Assembly (NCBI RefSeq): GCF_001619955.1
Contig: NZ_LQQO01000015.1
Span: 1 to 64,000 of the forward strand
Source of the DNA: Sphingomonas hankookensis
GTDB taxonomy: Bacteria; Pseudomonadota; Alphaproteobacteria; Sphingomonadales; Sphingomonadaceae
Reading direction: 5' to 3'
DNA: 64,000 bases
Both the position numbers and the translations under genes were made by a program. The notes below the pieces were generated by a model, which was given only the letters and a program-made list of their open reading frames with translations, did no database searches and had not been told where the DNA came from. Below are positions 46,210-56,934 of this stretch, one piece after another. Position 1 is the first letter of the stretch, and every line of letters starts with the position of its first letter.

Positions 46210-48138
46210 TTACTTCGCCTCCACCACCGGCAGCCATACCGCGCTCGGGCTGCTGCCGCCGCGTTCGATCGTTACCGTCGCCTTCTTGTACGCATCCTTG
46301 GGCGCGGTGAAGATGTTCGGGACATAGGTCTGCGGGTTGCGGTCGTAGAGCGGGAACAGCGACGACTGGACCTGGACCATGATGCGGTGGCCCGGCTGGA
46401 ACACATGGTTCACGGTCGGCAGCCGGAAGCGATAGCGCTGCGTCTTGTTCGCCGGGATCGCCGAGGGCTTGGCGAAGTCGTTGCGGTAGCGGCCGCGGAA
46501 GATGTCGAGGCTGATCGGCAGCTGATATCCGCCCATCGCCGGCTGACCGGGCACGACGTCGGGATAGACGTCGATCACCTTCACCACGAAATCGCCGTCG
46601 GTGCCGGTCGTCCTGGCAAAGATATCGGCGATCGGCGCGCCGGCGACCTTGACCGGCTGCGTGAGCACCGGCGTCTGGTAGGTCATGACGTCGGTGCGGC
46701 CGTCGACATGGCGCTGGTCGCTGACCAGCCACGCCTTCCACCGGCCGTCATCGAAATTGACCGGACGCGACAGGTGCGGGACGGGCTTGGCAGGGTCGGA
46801 GACATAGCTGTCGCCACCGGCCTTGGCCGCGGTGAAGCCGAGGTCGCCGTCCGCGCCGAGATAGATGGGTTTCAGCGGTGCGGCGCAGCCCTTCGCGCAG
46901 GACAGCGGCCACTGGGGCAGTTCGTCCCAGTGATTCTCGCCGGTGTTGTAGATCAGCGCCTGGGGCGGGGTGAAGGCGGGGCGGCCGTCGCGCAGATACT
47001 GGTCGAAGAACGGGAACAGATACTTCTCGCGCCATTGGAGCGCGGTGTCGCCGTTGAACTTCAGGTCGCCGAGCGTCGAGCCGTCGTAATTCGCGCCGCT
47101 GTGGCGCCACGGCCCCATGACGAGGAAGTTATTGCCGCCCTTGCCCTTGGCCTTCAGCGCTTCCCAGGCGGTGATGGCGCCGTACATGTCCTCCTGATCC
47201 CACAGCCCCTGTTCCCACATCGTGGGGACGTTGGAGGGGTTGGCGGCGATCAGCTTGTCGAGCGCCTGTCCCTGCCAATAGGCGTCGTAGGACGGGTGGG
47301 CGACGAAGCGCTGCCAGAAGGGGAGCTGGGCATAGCCCGACGCCTTGGCCCAGTCGTTCGCGGACCCGACGTTCCGGAACTGGTCGTAATCGTCATAGGT
47401 GGTGGAGGGCGGCGAGGCGCCGGGGCCCTTGTAGCCCGTCTGGCTGCCGATCCAGCCGATATTGGCGAGGCGGAACGCGCCGTAATGGAACCAGTCGTCG
47501 CCCATCCAGCCGTCGATCATCGGGCTTTCCGGCGCCGCGACCTTGAGCGCGGGATGCGGGTTCAGCAGCGCCATGACGACGGTGAATCCTTCGTACGACG
47601 ACCCCAGCATGCCGACCCGGCCGTTGCTTTCGGGCAGGTTCGCCTTGTTCACCAGCCAGTCGATCGTGTCATAGGCGTCGGTGACGTGATCGACATTGGT
47701 CGGGTTCAGGGGGCCACGCACCGGGCGGGTGACGACATAATCGCCCTCCGACCCGTATTTGCCGCGAATGTCCTGGAACACGCGGATATAGCCGGCGCGG
47801 GTGAAGACCTCGTCGCCCTGCGGCAGCGTCGCGACATAGCTGGTGCTGTCGGCGCGCGCGACGCGGCCCGACGCGTTGTAGGGGGTGCGGGTCAGCAGGA
47901 TCGGGGCGTTCGCCGCGCCCTTCGGGATCATGATGACCGTGTGCAGCTTCACCCCGTCGCGCATCGGGATCATCACTTCGCGCTTCACATAGTCGTATTT
48001 GTCGGTCGGCGGCACGAACTTCGCCGGGATGTCGCCGTTCGGCGGCCAGATGTCGGGACCGGGCTTCGCCGTCTGGGCGGCGAGGGTCGAGGCGCCGAGC
48101 GCGAGGGTGCAGGCGAGAAGCAGCGGGCGAATTCGCAT
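46210..48138 (-). CDS. Alpha-amino acid ester hydrolase (CocE/NonD family, S15-like)
   Basis: A 642-residue exported serine hydrolase with signal peptide MRIRPLLLACTLALGASTLAAQ. The nucleophile S181 lies in GSSYEG. D314 and H346 fall at +133 and +165 from it, exactly the spacing of S205/D338/H370 in the Acetobacter turbidans enzyme. The acidic cluster that recognises the substrate alpha-amino group is also kept (D215, E316, D317 in LWDQEDM). An alpha/beta-hydrolase domain, cap and C-terminal jelly-roll are present. These periplasmic enzymes hydrolyse alpha-amino acid esters and amides and can act on ampicillin- and cephalexin-type beta-lactams; the natural substrate is unknown. Confidence 0.92.
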   Translation of the reverse strand: MRIRPLLLACTLALGASTLAAQTAKPGPDIWPPNGDIPAKFVPPTDKYDYVKREVMIPMRDGVKLHTVIMIPKGAANAPILLTRTPYNASGRVARADSTSYVATLPQGDEVFTRAGYIRVFQDIRGKYGSEGDYVVTRPVRGPLNPTNVDHVTDAYDTIDWLVNKANLPESNGRVGMLGSSYEGFTVVMALLNPHPALKVAAPESPMIDGWMGDDWFHYGAFRLANIGWIGSQTGYKGPGASPPSTTYDDYDQFRNVGSANDWAKASGYAQLPFWQRFVAHPSYDAYWQGQALDKLIAANPSNVPTMWEQGLWDQEDMYGAITAWEALKAKGKGGNNFLVMGPWRHSGANYDGSTLGDLKFNGDTALQWREKYLFPFFDQYLRDGRPAFTPPQALIYNTGENHWDELPQWPLSCAKGCAAPLKPIYLGADGDLGFTAAKAGGDSYVSDPAKPVPHLSRPVNFDDGRWKAWLVSDQRHVDGRTDVMTYQTPVLTQPVKVAGAPIADIFARTTGTDGDFVVKVIDVYPDVVPGQPAMGGYQLPISLDIFRGRYRNDFAKPSAIPANKTQRYRFRLPTVNHVFQPGHRIMVQVQSSLFPLYDRNPQTYVPNIFTAPKDAYKKATVTIERGGSSPSAVWLPVVEAK

Positions 48139-48250
48139 GGGAACAAGGGACTCCTGACCGTGTCGCCGGGCGGCGATGCGATGATGTTACATCGTTCGGC
48201 GGAGTGTCAGGGAAGTCAATATGGGCGACGTGGATATCGGCACGATCGGC

Positions 48251-48277
48251 CCAAAGTTCACTAAGTTCACACTAGTG
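48251..48277 (-). repeat. third copy of the GTGAACTTAGTGAACTTTGG motif
   Basis: On the minus strand this reads CACTAGT followed by GTGAACTTAGTGAACTTTGG, a 27-bp perfect match to the copy at 30335-30361. It lies in the 203-bp gap upstream of the ester-hydrolase gene and downstream of ftsH. Confidence 0.75.
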
Positions 48278-48300
48278 ACGGCTTCGCGCACGCATGTGCC

Positions 48301-48334
48301 GACCGGTGGCGAAGCGATCGCTCCGCCACCGGTC
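48301..48334 (-). terminator. hairpin downstream of ftsH
   Basis: Arms GACCGGTGGCG (48301-48311) and CGCCACCGGTC (48324-48334) enclose a second small dyad AGCGATCGCT. It begins seven bases after the ftsH stop codon. There is no T tract, so it may protect the mRNA 3' end rather than terminate on its own. Confidence 0.5.
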
Positions 48335-48341
48335 AGGTCGT

Positions 48342-50303
<1,962 letters not shown>

Positions 50304-50372
50304 GCGGACGTACTACCTCTCAGTGCACCCAAGATAGGCGAGGCGAGGTTAATGGCAATGGAACAACGTCGA

Positions 50373-51500
50373 TCAGTCTGATCGGCGCGGTGGAGCGGGG
50401 CGAAAGTGCCAGATTCCGCCTTTTGCCGAGGCCAGAACGCCGGATTGCGTCGCTTTTTTGCCCGACTCGAGCGCGGTCAGCAGCGATTCGATGTTGGCGG
50501 CGTCGGACCAGGGGCCTTCGGTGATCCCGTCGATCCGGCGAACGTCGCCGATGGCGCGGCGGGCGATTCGGCGGCGCAGCTCGCGGGGCAGGTCGGTCAT
50601 GTCGAGGCGGTGTTCGCCAGCGTCGGCATCGCGGCGGCGGGTGCGCCACAGCCAGTCGACGGTTTCGGTGAGCGTCGCATCGACCTCGCGGCAATGGGCT
50701 GCGCTGGCGGCGAGGGCGAGTGGGTCGAGGTGCCCGGCGGCAAGCAGCGCGCGGACGGCGGTGCGGTCGTGGCGCGGGTCGGTGTTCGAGGGGTCGTCGA
50801 TGAAGGGGAGGTCGGCGGCGAGGGCACGCAGTTCGGCGCGGCGCCAGGTGAGGAGGGGGCGGAGGATGGGGAGGCGTCGTTCCCCCTCGCGGTTGCGTCC
50901 CCGCGGACGCGGGGACCCAGAGCGGCATGTCGCACCGGTTGCGTCCTGTCGCCCTGGCCCCCCGCCTGCGCGGGGGTACGCTTCTTGCCGGGATGATGCC
51001 CTCCAGCGATCGGCGTCGAACTCCCACCGCGGGCGGATGCCGGCGAGGCCCGCCGGGCCGGAAGCGCGGGCGGCGCGCATCAGGAAGGTTTCGGCCTGGT
51101 CGTCGGCATGGTGCGCGGTGGCGAGCGCGGACGCGCTGGCGGCGAGCGCCCAGCCGCCGAGCAGGGCGTAGCGGGCGTGGCGCGCCTGCGCCTGGATGCT
51201 GGCGCCTGCTGGCGGCGTAGCCGGGGCGAGGGTGGCGTGGGGGATGGCGTGGGTGTGGCACCAGTCGGCGACCATCGCGGCTTCCTGCGCCGAGGCGGGG
51301 CGGAGGCGGTGGTCGACGGTGGCGGCGATCACGCTGCCGGGGAAGGCGGTCGCGGCGAGGGCGAGGAGCGCCATCGAGTCGGGTCCGCCGGAGACGGCGA
51401 TGGCCAGCGGGCGGTCGGGGGTCGGCGGCGGGGTCAGCGCCGTCAGGTCGCGGGTGAAGCGGGTGAGGGTTTCGGGGAGGAGGGTCATGGAATGCGGCAT
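50373..51500 (-). CDS. tilS: tRNA(Ile)-lysidine synthase with an in-frame repeat insertion
   Basis: A 375-residue TilS that modifies the wobble C of tRNA-Ile(CAU) with lysine, an essential activity in bacteria. The PP-loop is AVSGGPDSM (35-43). DHRLRP, HHADDQAETFLMR and RASGPAGLAGI are conserved. Between DRWRASS and RLPILRPLL, residues about 171-209 are encoded by a complete family B repeat (50891-50985) read without frame loss, giving a Gly/Arg/Pro-rich insert. The start may be ATG 51500 or ATG 51488; neither has a strong ribosome-binding site. A shorter C-terminal domain than in E. coli is usual in alphaproteobacteria. Confidence 0.9.
   Translation of the reverse strand: MPHSMTLLPETLTRFTRDLTALTPPPTPDRPLAIAVSGGPDSMALLALAATAFPGSVIAATVDHRLRPASAQEAAMVADWCHTHAIPHATLAPATPPAGASIQAQARHARYALLGGWALAASASALATAHHADDQAETFLMRAARASGPAGLAGIRPRWEFDADRWRASSRQEAYPRAGGGPGRQDATGATCRSGSPRPRGRNREGERRLPILRPLLTWRRAELRALAADLPFIDDPSNTDPRHDRTAVRALLAAGHLDPLALAASAAHCREVDATLTETVDWLWRTRRRDADAGEHRLDMTDLPRELRRRIARRAIGDVRRIDGITEGPWSDAANIESLLTALESGKKATQSGVLASAKGGIWHFRPAPPRRSD
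50891..50985. repeat. family B palindromic repeat inside tilS
   Basis: GCGTCCCCGCGGACGCGGGG, then CCCAGAG, a 40-bp centre, then CCTGGCCCCCCGCCTGCGCGGGGG-type inverse hairpin. It has the same two-hairpin plan as the intergenic copies at 13054, 14858 and 56200, but here it lies wholly within a coding sequence. Confidence 0.85.
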
Positions 51501-51549
51501 GGTTGACGTGAATCGGACTGCGGCATGGGTTCCTTCCCCTAGTCCCCCG

Positions 51550-51667
51550 TTTGCTTCGAGCGCAGGTTCGAGCCTGTCGAGAACTGAAGTCGAGAAGGGG
51601 CTGCCCCGACCACCGGGTTCTCGACGGACGCTTCTCGACAAGCTCGAAGCTGCTCGAACCGAACGGG
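51550..51667. repeat. family C repeat (TTCGAGC...CTGTCGAGAA type), copy 1
   Basis: About 118 bp with short dyads TTCGAGC/GCTCGAA and TCTCGAC/GTCGAGA. It aligns along its length with 61695-61813. It lies between cpoB and tilS and must be transcribed if they form one operon. Confidence 0.8.
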
Positions 51668-51675
51668 TGGGTATG

Positions 51676-51765
51676 GACTCCGTTCGTCCTGAGTAAGGGC
51701 TGAGCGTAGTCGAAGACCTGTATCGACAGGCTCAGCAGCTACTCAGGACAAGCGGGGGCGGCAGC
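51676..51765. repeat. CGTCCTGAGTA palindromic repeat
   Basis: CGTCCTGAGTA near 51687 is the inverse of TACTCAGGAC near 51740, with inner AGTCGAAGACCTG...CGACAGGCT dyads. It continues directly from the family C copy toward cpoB. No gene is seen in the 278-bp gap 51501-51778. Confidence 0.65.
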
Positions 51766-51778
51766 GAAGGTAGGCCGC

Positions 51779-52768
51779 TTACGCCGCGCACTTGTTCGCC
51801 GCCCGCCCCTTCGCCACGTCCGCCTTCATCGCACCCGAAATCTTGTCGCCATAGACGTCGGTCAGTTCGCCATAGACGTCGCAGGCTTCCTTGGTCTTCT
51901 TCAGCCTGGTCAGCGCATCCGCAAGATAGAACAGACTGTCGGGCGCGCGTTCACCGTCGGGCATGTTCTTGTAGTTATCGTAGAATTCGCGGCTGGCGAG
52001 GCTGGGTTTGCCGTCGTCGAGATAGGACCGGCCGATCAGGTTCTGGGCATAGCTGGCGCGGCGGTGTTTCGGGTATTTCGCGACGACCGGGCGCAGGGCG
52101 GCAATGGCTTCGGGATAGAGTTTCGCGCTCCACAGGCGGAAGCCGTAGAGATAACCGTCGTCGGCCGCGTCGCCGGTGGCGGGCTTGTCGATCGCGGCGA
52201 TGCGGGCGGCGCGCGCCGGGTCGGCGGTGGCGGCCGGTGCGGTGACGGCGGGCGGGCGGACGGTGGTGCCGCCGAGCGTGCCGCCGCCATTGCCCGGACC
52301 GCGCGTCGCGGGGGCGGCGGTGTCGGTCGAGGTGTCGCCCGAGGCGGCGACCGCGCCCGGAGTGGCGGGGGCGATGGCGGGCGCGCCGGCCGATTCCAGT
52401 GCCTTCAGCTTCGCATCGGTCGCGGACTTGTATGCCTCGAACGCCGATTCGAGCTGGCGCAGCTTGTATTGCGCCTGTTCGAGCTGGCCGGTCAGCGACT
52501 GCTGCTGCGATTCGAGCGCGTCGACCCGCGAGGTCAGCGTGGCGAGCGGGCCGCTCGACGGGCTACCGGGAATTTCGGTCGGCTGGGTCGGTGCGGTGAT
52601 CTGCGGTTCGACCTGGTTGGGGGCGCCGCCCGAAAAGACTTTCCGCTGCACGGCGCGCATCTCGCGCTCCAGCTTGTTGACGCGCGGTTCGATCTGGCTG
52701 GTGGTCTGGGCGGTCGCCGGCCATGCGGCGAGCAGGGCGAGAAGCGGCAGGGCTTTGAAATGGCGCAT
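51779..52768 (-). CDS. cpoB: Cell-division coordinator CpoB / YbgF-like periplasmic TPR protein
   Basis: A 329-residue exported protein. The signal peptide MRHFKALPLLALLAAWPATAQ is followed by an N-terminal coiled coil (IEPRVNKLEREMRAVQRKV and LTSRVDALESQQQSLTGQL), a Pro/Ala/Gly-rich linker, and C-terminal TPRs starting YLYGFRLWSAKLYPEAIAAL. CpoB links peptidoglycan synthesis with Tol-Pal constriction. Usually pal lies just upstream; here rodZ does, so tol-pal must be elsewhere. ATG 52768 follows GGGGGAG. Confidence 0.9.
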   Translation of the reverse strand: MRHFKALPLLALLAAWPATAQTTSQIEPRVNKLEREMRAVQRKVFSGGAPNQVEPQITAPTQPTEIPGSPSSGPLATLTSRVDALESQQQSLTGQLEQAQYKLRQLESAFEAYKSATDAKLKALESAGAPAIAPATPGAVAASGDTSTDTAAPATRGPGNGGGTLGGTTVRPPAVTAPAATADPARAARIAAIDKPATGDAADDGYLYGFRLWSAKLYPEAIAALRPVVAKYPKHRRASYAQNLIGRSYLDDGKPSLASREFYDNYKNMPDGERAPDSLFYLADALTRLKKTKEACDVYGELTDVYGDKISGAMKADVAKGRAANKCAA

Positions 52769-52833
52769 GAAAACTCCCCCCGGAGCAGGTTGGACGGGCC
52801 GCTGGAAACTAGGCAGGCGAGCTGTCGCCACGC

Positions 52834-53658
52834 TTAACCGGCGGGTGACGGCGTCGGCGTGGGACTGGCCGCGCCACGGTTGCGCAGCGCTTCGGCACTC
52901 AGCGCGACGGTGACCGGGCGTTCGCCGGTGCCGAGCGGTGGCACGTTCGATCCGTTGACGGTGACGGTCAGCAGGTCGGGACGGCCGGTGCGGATCTGCG
53001 GGTTCTTGGCGGTCATCGGCACGTCGTAGCGATCGCCCTCCTTCATCTCCTTGTTCACCAGCGTGCCGGTGTCGTCGAAGATGCGGACCCAGGTGGTGCC
53101 GGTGGCGGTCAGCGTCACCTGTCCACCGCCCGCCGGGACCGGCGGGGCGACGGGGGCGGTGCCGCCGGTCGCGGGCGTGGCGGTCGGCGGCAACATGCCG
53201 AGGTCGCCGGCGACGGTCGCCTGCGGATTGGCCGGTTCGTCGCGGCGGAACAGCGAGGTGCCGAAATACAGGCCGACGCCCAGCAGCAGGACGATGGCGA
53301 TCACCGCGGCGATCACGACGACGCTGGGCGAGGGGCCACGGCGCATGTCGATCGGTTCGAGGTCCTGGAGCGGTTCGGGGCGCTGGTAATTGGCGGCCAG
53401 TTCGGCACGCAGCGCGCGCGCGACCTCCGTCTCGTCCACGCCGACCGCGCGGGCATAGGCACGGCCGAAGCCCATCGCATAGGTGATCGACGGCAGCGCC
53501 TGAAACTTGCCGTCCTCGACCGCTTCGAGGTGGCGCAGCGGAATCCGCGTGCGCTGCGCGACGTCCGACAGGGTCAGGCCCTGCGCCTCGCGTGCCGAAC
53601 GCAGCATCATGCCCGCCGTGCGTGGCGCGCCCGTGGTGCTGTCGCCGTCCATCATCAC
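52834..53658 (-). CDS. RodZ-like membrane protein with N-terminal helix-turn-helix
   Basis: A 274-residue protein. An N-terminal HTH_25 domain (about 15-85, LRSAREAQGLTLSDVAQRTRIPLRHLEAVE) is followed by one transmembrane helix (about 111-132) and a periplasmic Pro/Thr-rich linker leading to a C-terminal DUF4115 beta domain (WVRIFDDTGTLVNKEMKEGD). RodZ anchors MreB to the elongation machinery. It lies 65 bp upstream of cpoB, so envelope-growth genes are grouped here. Confidence 0.88.
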   Translation of the reverse strand: MMMDGDSTTGAPRTAGMMLRSAREAQGLTLSDVAQRTRIPLRHLEAVEDGKFQALPSITYAMGFGRAYARAVGVDETEVARALRAELAANYQRPEPLQDLEPIDMRRGPSPSVVVIAAVIAIVLLLGVGLYFGTSLFRRDEPANPQATVAGDLGMLPPTATPATGGTAPVAPPVPAGGGQVTLTATGTTWVRIFDDTGTLVNKEMKEGDRYDVPMTAKNPQIRTGRPDLLTVTVNGSNVPPLGTGERPVTVALSAEALRNRGAASPTPTPSPAG

Positions 53659-53784
53659 TACCCTTCCAACCCGCTGATCGTCCGCCCCCGGTCCATGGGC
53701 GGTTTCGGCCAGCGCAGGGCGGCTGTCAACGCCGGAGCGGGCGGATGGCGGGGAATTGGGGTGGGGGCAGTGCGTTTGGGGCAG

Positions 53785-53836
53785 GCCCCTCCACCACCGG
53801 CTTCGCCGGCGGTCCCCCTCCCCGCGGAGCGGGGAG
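53785..53836 (-). terminator. double hairpin after ptsP
   Basis: CTCCCCGC / GCGGGGAG adjoins a second hairpin, CCGGC-TTCG-CCGG, with a UUCG-type tetraloop. Together they lie directly after the ptsP stop codon. No T tract follows on the minus strand; four T follow on the plus strand. It may limit read-through from ptsP into rodZ. Confidence 0.45.
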
Positions 53837-53842
53837 GAGCTT

Positions 53843-56119
53843 TTAGGACAGTTCTACGCCGTTGGTTTTTGCCCAGTCTTCGAGGGCGGGGCGGAGGGTT
53901 CTGGCGGGGGTCGCCAGCAGACGGTCGATTTCGGCCATTGCTGCCCCGCGGTCTAGCGAGCGGAGCATTGCCTTGACCGGGCCGACAGCGGCGGGGGTGA
54001 TCGACAGGCGGTCGATGCCGAGTGCGATCAGCGCCATGGCCTCCAAGGGACGCCCGCCCATCTCGCCGCAGACGGCGACGGGCTTGCCCGCTTCCTGCGC
54101 CGCCTTCGTCACCCGGCGCAGGAAGCGCAGGATCGCCGGGCTGAGCCAGTCGTAGCGCAGCGCGAGGCGCGGGTCGGCGCGGTCGGCGGCGAAGAGGAAC
54201 TGCGTCAGGTCGTTGGTGCCGATCGACAGGAAATCGAGGCTGGGCCACAGGAAATCGAGCACGTCGGCAAGGGCCGGCACCTCGAGCATCGCACCGTAGC
54301 GGATGTCGGTCGGCAACGGCTTGCCGCGCCCGCGCAGCCATTCGCGCTGCGCCTCGAACAGGGCGCGTGCTTCGTCGAATTCCCAGGGTTCGCTGACCAT
54401 CGGGAACATGACGTTGAGGGTGCGGCCCGACGCCGCCTCGATCAGGGCGCGGGCCTGCGCCTTCATCAGCCCTTCGCGGCCGAGGGCGAGGCGCAGCGCG
54501 CGCCAGCCCATCGCCGGGTTTTCCTCGTCATGCCCCTCGGCATGGTCGAGATAGGGCAGCGCCTTGTCGCCGCCGATATCGACCGTCCGGAACACGACCG
54601 GGCGGTCGCCGGCGACGTCCAACACGTCGCGGTACAGGCGCTGCTGGCGCTCGCGCTGGGGCAGGGTGGCGGACACGAGGAACTGGAATTCGGTGCGGAA
54701 CAGGCCGATGCCGTCGGCGCCGGTCAGGTCGAGCGCGGCGACGTCGTCGCGCAGCCCCGCATTGACCATCATCGTGACGCGGTGGCCGTCCTTCGTGACC
54801 GGCGGCTCGCCCTTCATCGCGGCGAAGGCGGCGCGGCGCTTCTGGGTCAGCGCCAGCTTGGCCTCGAACGCCTCCTCCATCGCCGGGGTCGGACGGATGA
54901 CCAGCAGGTCCTCGACCGAATTGAGCAGCAGCCGGTCGCCCTCCGCGATCAGGCGGCGGATGTCGCGGACGCGGCCCAGGACCGGCACGCCCATCGCACG
55001 GGCGACGATGACGACATGCGCGGTCAGCGACCCTTCCTCCAGCACGACCCCTTTCAGACGGCGGCGGTCATATTCGAGCAGTTCGGCAGGACCGAGATTG
55101 CGGGCGATCAGGATCGTGTCCTGCCGCAGGCCCATTTGCGCGGCGGTGCCGAGCTGGCCCGACACGATGCGCAGCAGGCGGTTGGACAGGTCCTCCAGAT
55201 CGTGCATCCGGTCGGCGAGCAACGGATCCTTGATCTCGCGCATCCGCATCCGGGTGCGCTGCTGCACGCGCTCGATCGCCGCCTCGGCGGTCAGGCCGCT
55301 GTCGATCGCCTCGTTGATCCGGCGCGCCCAACCCTCGTCATAGGCGAACATCTTGTAGGTCGCGAGCACCTCGTCATGTTCGCCGCCGACGCCGAATTCG
55401 GCCTGGTTCGACATGCGTTCGATCTGGTCGCGCATCTTGTCGAACGCGGCATAGACGCGGTGGCGCTCCGCCTCGACATCCTCGGCCACGGTATGTTCGA
55501 TGACGATGCGCGGCTGGTGGAAGACCGCGACGCCCGCCGCCATCCCCTCGACCAGCTTGAAGCCGGGCACGCGCACCGCGCCGGTCGCCTGCGGCCGGGT
55601 GGAGGGCGCGCCGGTCGCGTCGATCAGGTCGGCATTGGCGATCAGTTCGGACAGCACCATCGCGACGGTCTGCAACGCCTCGATCTCGACATCGGCATAG
55701 CGGCGCGGATCGGCATGCTGCACCGCCAGCACCCCGACCGCGCGCTCGCGGCGGATGATCGGCACGCCGGCGAAGCTGTGATAGATTTCCTCGCCCGTCT
55801 CCGGCCGATAGGCGAAGTCGGGATGGGTCGCGGCCTCGGCCAGGTTCAGCGTTTCGACATTGGCGACGATGGTGCCGACGAGGCCTTCGCCGGGCGCCAG
55901 CTTGGTGACGTGCACCGCCTCCTGCGACAGGCCGACCGTGGCGAAGAGTTCGAGCAGCCCTTCGCGCAGCAGGTAGATCGAGCAGACCTCGCTATCCAGC
56001 GCCTCGGCGATGATGCGGACGACCGAGTTGAGCTTCGCCTGCGCCGGACTTCGCGACGCCATCACGTCGTGAAGGTTCGTCAGGATTTCGCGGGCGGAGG
56101 CGGTGGCCGAGACGGGCAT
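53843..56119 (-). CDS. ptsP: Phosphoenolpyruvate-protein phosphotransferase PtsP (EI-Ntr)
   Basis: A 758-residue first enzyme of the nitrogen-related phosphotransferase system. The N-terminal GAF domain (about 15-155, with FAGVPIIRRERAVGVLAVQH) likely senses glutamine in related bacteria. An EI domain follows, with phospho-His in GSLTAHVVIVARAMG, the PEP-binding LFRTEFQFL and DIGGDKALPYL, and the C-terminal catalytic region SIGTNDLTQF...VCGEMGG. It passes phosphate to NPr and then EIIA-Ntr. It is the first gene of the minus-strand cluster leading to ftsH. Confidence 0.95.
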   Translation of the reverse strand: MPVSATASAREILTNLHDVMASRSPAQAKLNSVVRIIAEALDSEVCSIYLLREGLLELFATVGLSQEAVHVTKLAPGEGLVGTIVANVETLNLAEAATHPDFAYRPETGEEIYHSFAGVPIIRRERAVGVLAVQHADPRRYADVEIEALQTVAMVLSELIANADLIDATGAPSTRPQATGAVRVPGFKLVEGMAAGVAVFHQPRIVIEHTVAEDVEAERHRVYAAFDKMRDQIERMSNQAEFGVGGEHDEVLATYKMFAYDEGWARRINEAIDSGLTAEAAIERVQQRTRMRMREIKDPLLADRMHDLEDLSNRLLRIVSGQLGTAAQMGLRQDTILIARNLGPAELLEYDRRRLKGVVLEEGSLTAHVVIVARAMGVPVLGRVRDIRRLIAEGDRLLLNSVEDLLVIRPTPAMEEAFEAKLALTQKRRAAFAAMKGEPPVTKDGHRVTMMVNAGLRDDVAALDLTGADGIGLFRTEFQFLVSATLPQRERQQRLYRDVLDVAGDRPVVFRTVDIGGDKALPYLDHAEGHDEENPAMGWRALRLALGREGLMKAQARALIEAASGRTLNVMFPMVSEPWEFDEARALFEAQREWLRGRGKPLPTDIRYGAMLEVPALADVLDFLWPSLDFLSIGTNDLTQFLFAADRADPRLALRYDWLSPAILRFLRRVTKAAQEAGKPVAVCGEMGGRPLEAMALIALGIDRLSITPAAVGPVKAMLRSLDRGAAMAEIDRLLATPARTLRPALEDWAKTNGVELS

Positions 56120-56199
56120 GGACGAGGGCTAACACGCGAAGGGCGGGGCGTCATCACGGTTTAGGGTGACGTTGGGGAAATTGGGGGTTGGGGGGAAGG

Positions 56200-56291
56200 G
56201 ATTCGTATCCCCGCGCAGGCGGGGATCCAGGGTCACGATAGCCGGCCGTTGTTATGCTGGGCCCTGGACCCCCGCCTGCGCGGGGGTACGG
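56200..56291. repeat. palindromic repeat, family B, between ptsP and the XRE gene
   Basis: GTATCCCCGCGCAGGCGGGGATCC and its inverse GGACCCCCGCCTGCGCGGGGGTAC face each other across about 40 bp. It lies downstream of the XRE gene on its strand and likely ends that transcript before ptsP. Confidence 0.85.
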
Positions 56292-56313
56292 TGTGAGCTG
56301 GGTAGGGTCGGCC

Positions 56314-56874
56314 CTAGAGGTTCCGCACCAGCCGTTCGGCCACCGCGATCCAGGCGCAACGCAGGGCCACCGGGCTGGCGCCGAGCGTCGCGGGGAGGAT
56401 CGATACCATGTCGCCATCGAACGCGAGCAGCCGGCCGAAGGCGAAGCGGCCGGCAGGCGCGGGGGCCAGCACGTCGCGGTGGAGCGCGGCGATGTAATCG
56501 GCGGGGGCGAGGCGGCGGCACCAGATCATGTCGCCCGCGCGATAGTCGCCGGTGGTCGCCTGCACGATGATCGCGATCAGGTCGCCTTCGCTGCGCGGCG
56601 GGGTGACGCTCATCGCGCGGCGGGGAGCGCTGGCCCCGGCGCCGTCGAGGATCGCGGCGACGGGCAGGTCGGGGCGTTCGGGCAAGCGGACGAGATCGGC
56701 GGCATCGACCGCAAGCGCGGCCGCGATGCGGTTGAGCCAGCCGACCGAGACGGTGCGGGTGCCGGTTTCGAGGCGGCCGATGGTCTGCGCCGTCGTGGGC
56801 GGTACGCAGCGGATCGCGACCTCCTCCAGCGTCAGTCCCTGTGCGCGGCGGACTTCGCGGATGGCGGTGATCAT
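56314..56874 (-). CDS. XRE-family transcriptional regulator with S24-like C-terminal half
   Basis: A 186-residue regulator. An N-terminal XRE helix-turn-helix occupies about 1-60 (IREVRRAQGLTLEEVAIRC...TIGRLETGTRTVSVGWLNRIAAAL). The C-terminal half (LIAIIVQATTGDYRAGDMIWCRR) resembles the beta-rich LexA/CI peptidase fold, but the catalytic Ser/Lys pair is not recognisable, so it probably binds rather than cleaves. It is divergent by 60 bp from a DUF6456 gene and probably controls both. ATG 56874 follows AAGGA. Confidence 0.83.
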   Translation of the reverse strand: MITAIREVRRAQGLTLEEVAIRCVPPTTAQTIGRLETGTRTVSVGWLNRIAAALAVDAADLVRLPERPDLPVAAILDGAGASAPRRAMSVTPPRSEGDLIAIIVQATTGDYRAGDMIWCRRLAPADYIAALHRDVLAPAPAGRFAFGRLLAFDGDMVSILPATLGASPVALRCAWIAVAERLVRNL

Positions 56875-56934
56875 GTCGGTATCCTTTGTCCGCAAACCAA
56901 TCTGGTACAAACGCTTTCCTACAAAGGTGCCGCC
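56875..56934. promoter_or_regulatory. shared control region of the XRE and DUF6456 genes
   Basis: The 60-bp divergent region contains related octamers GTACAAAC (about 56905) and CTACAAAG (about 56919), and the nearly symmetric ACCAATCTGGT (about 56895-56905). These are plausible XRE operators overlapping both promoters. This is inferred from position and repetition only. Confidence 0.35.
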
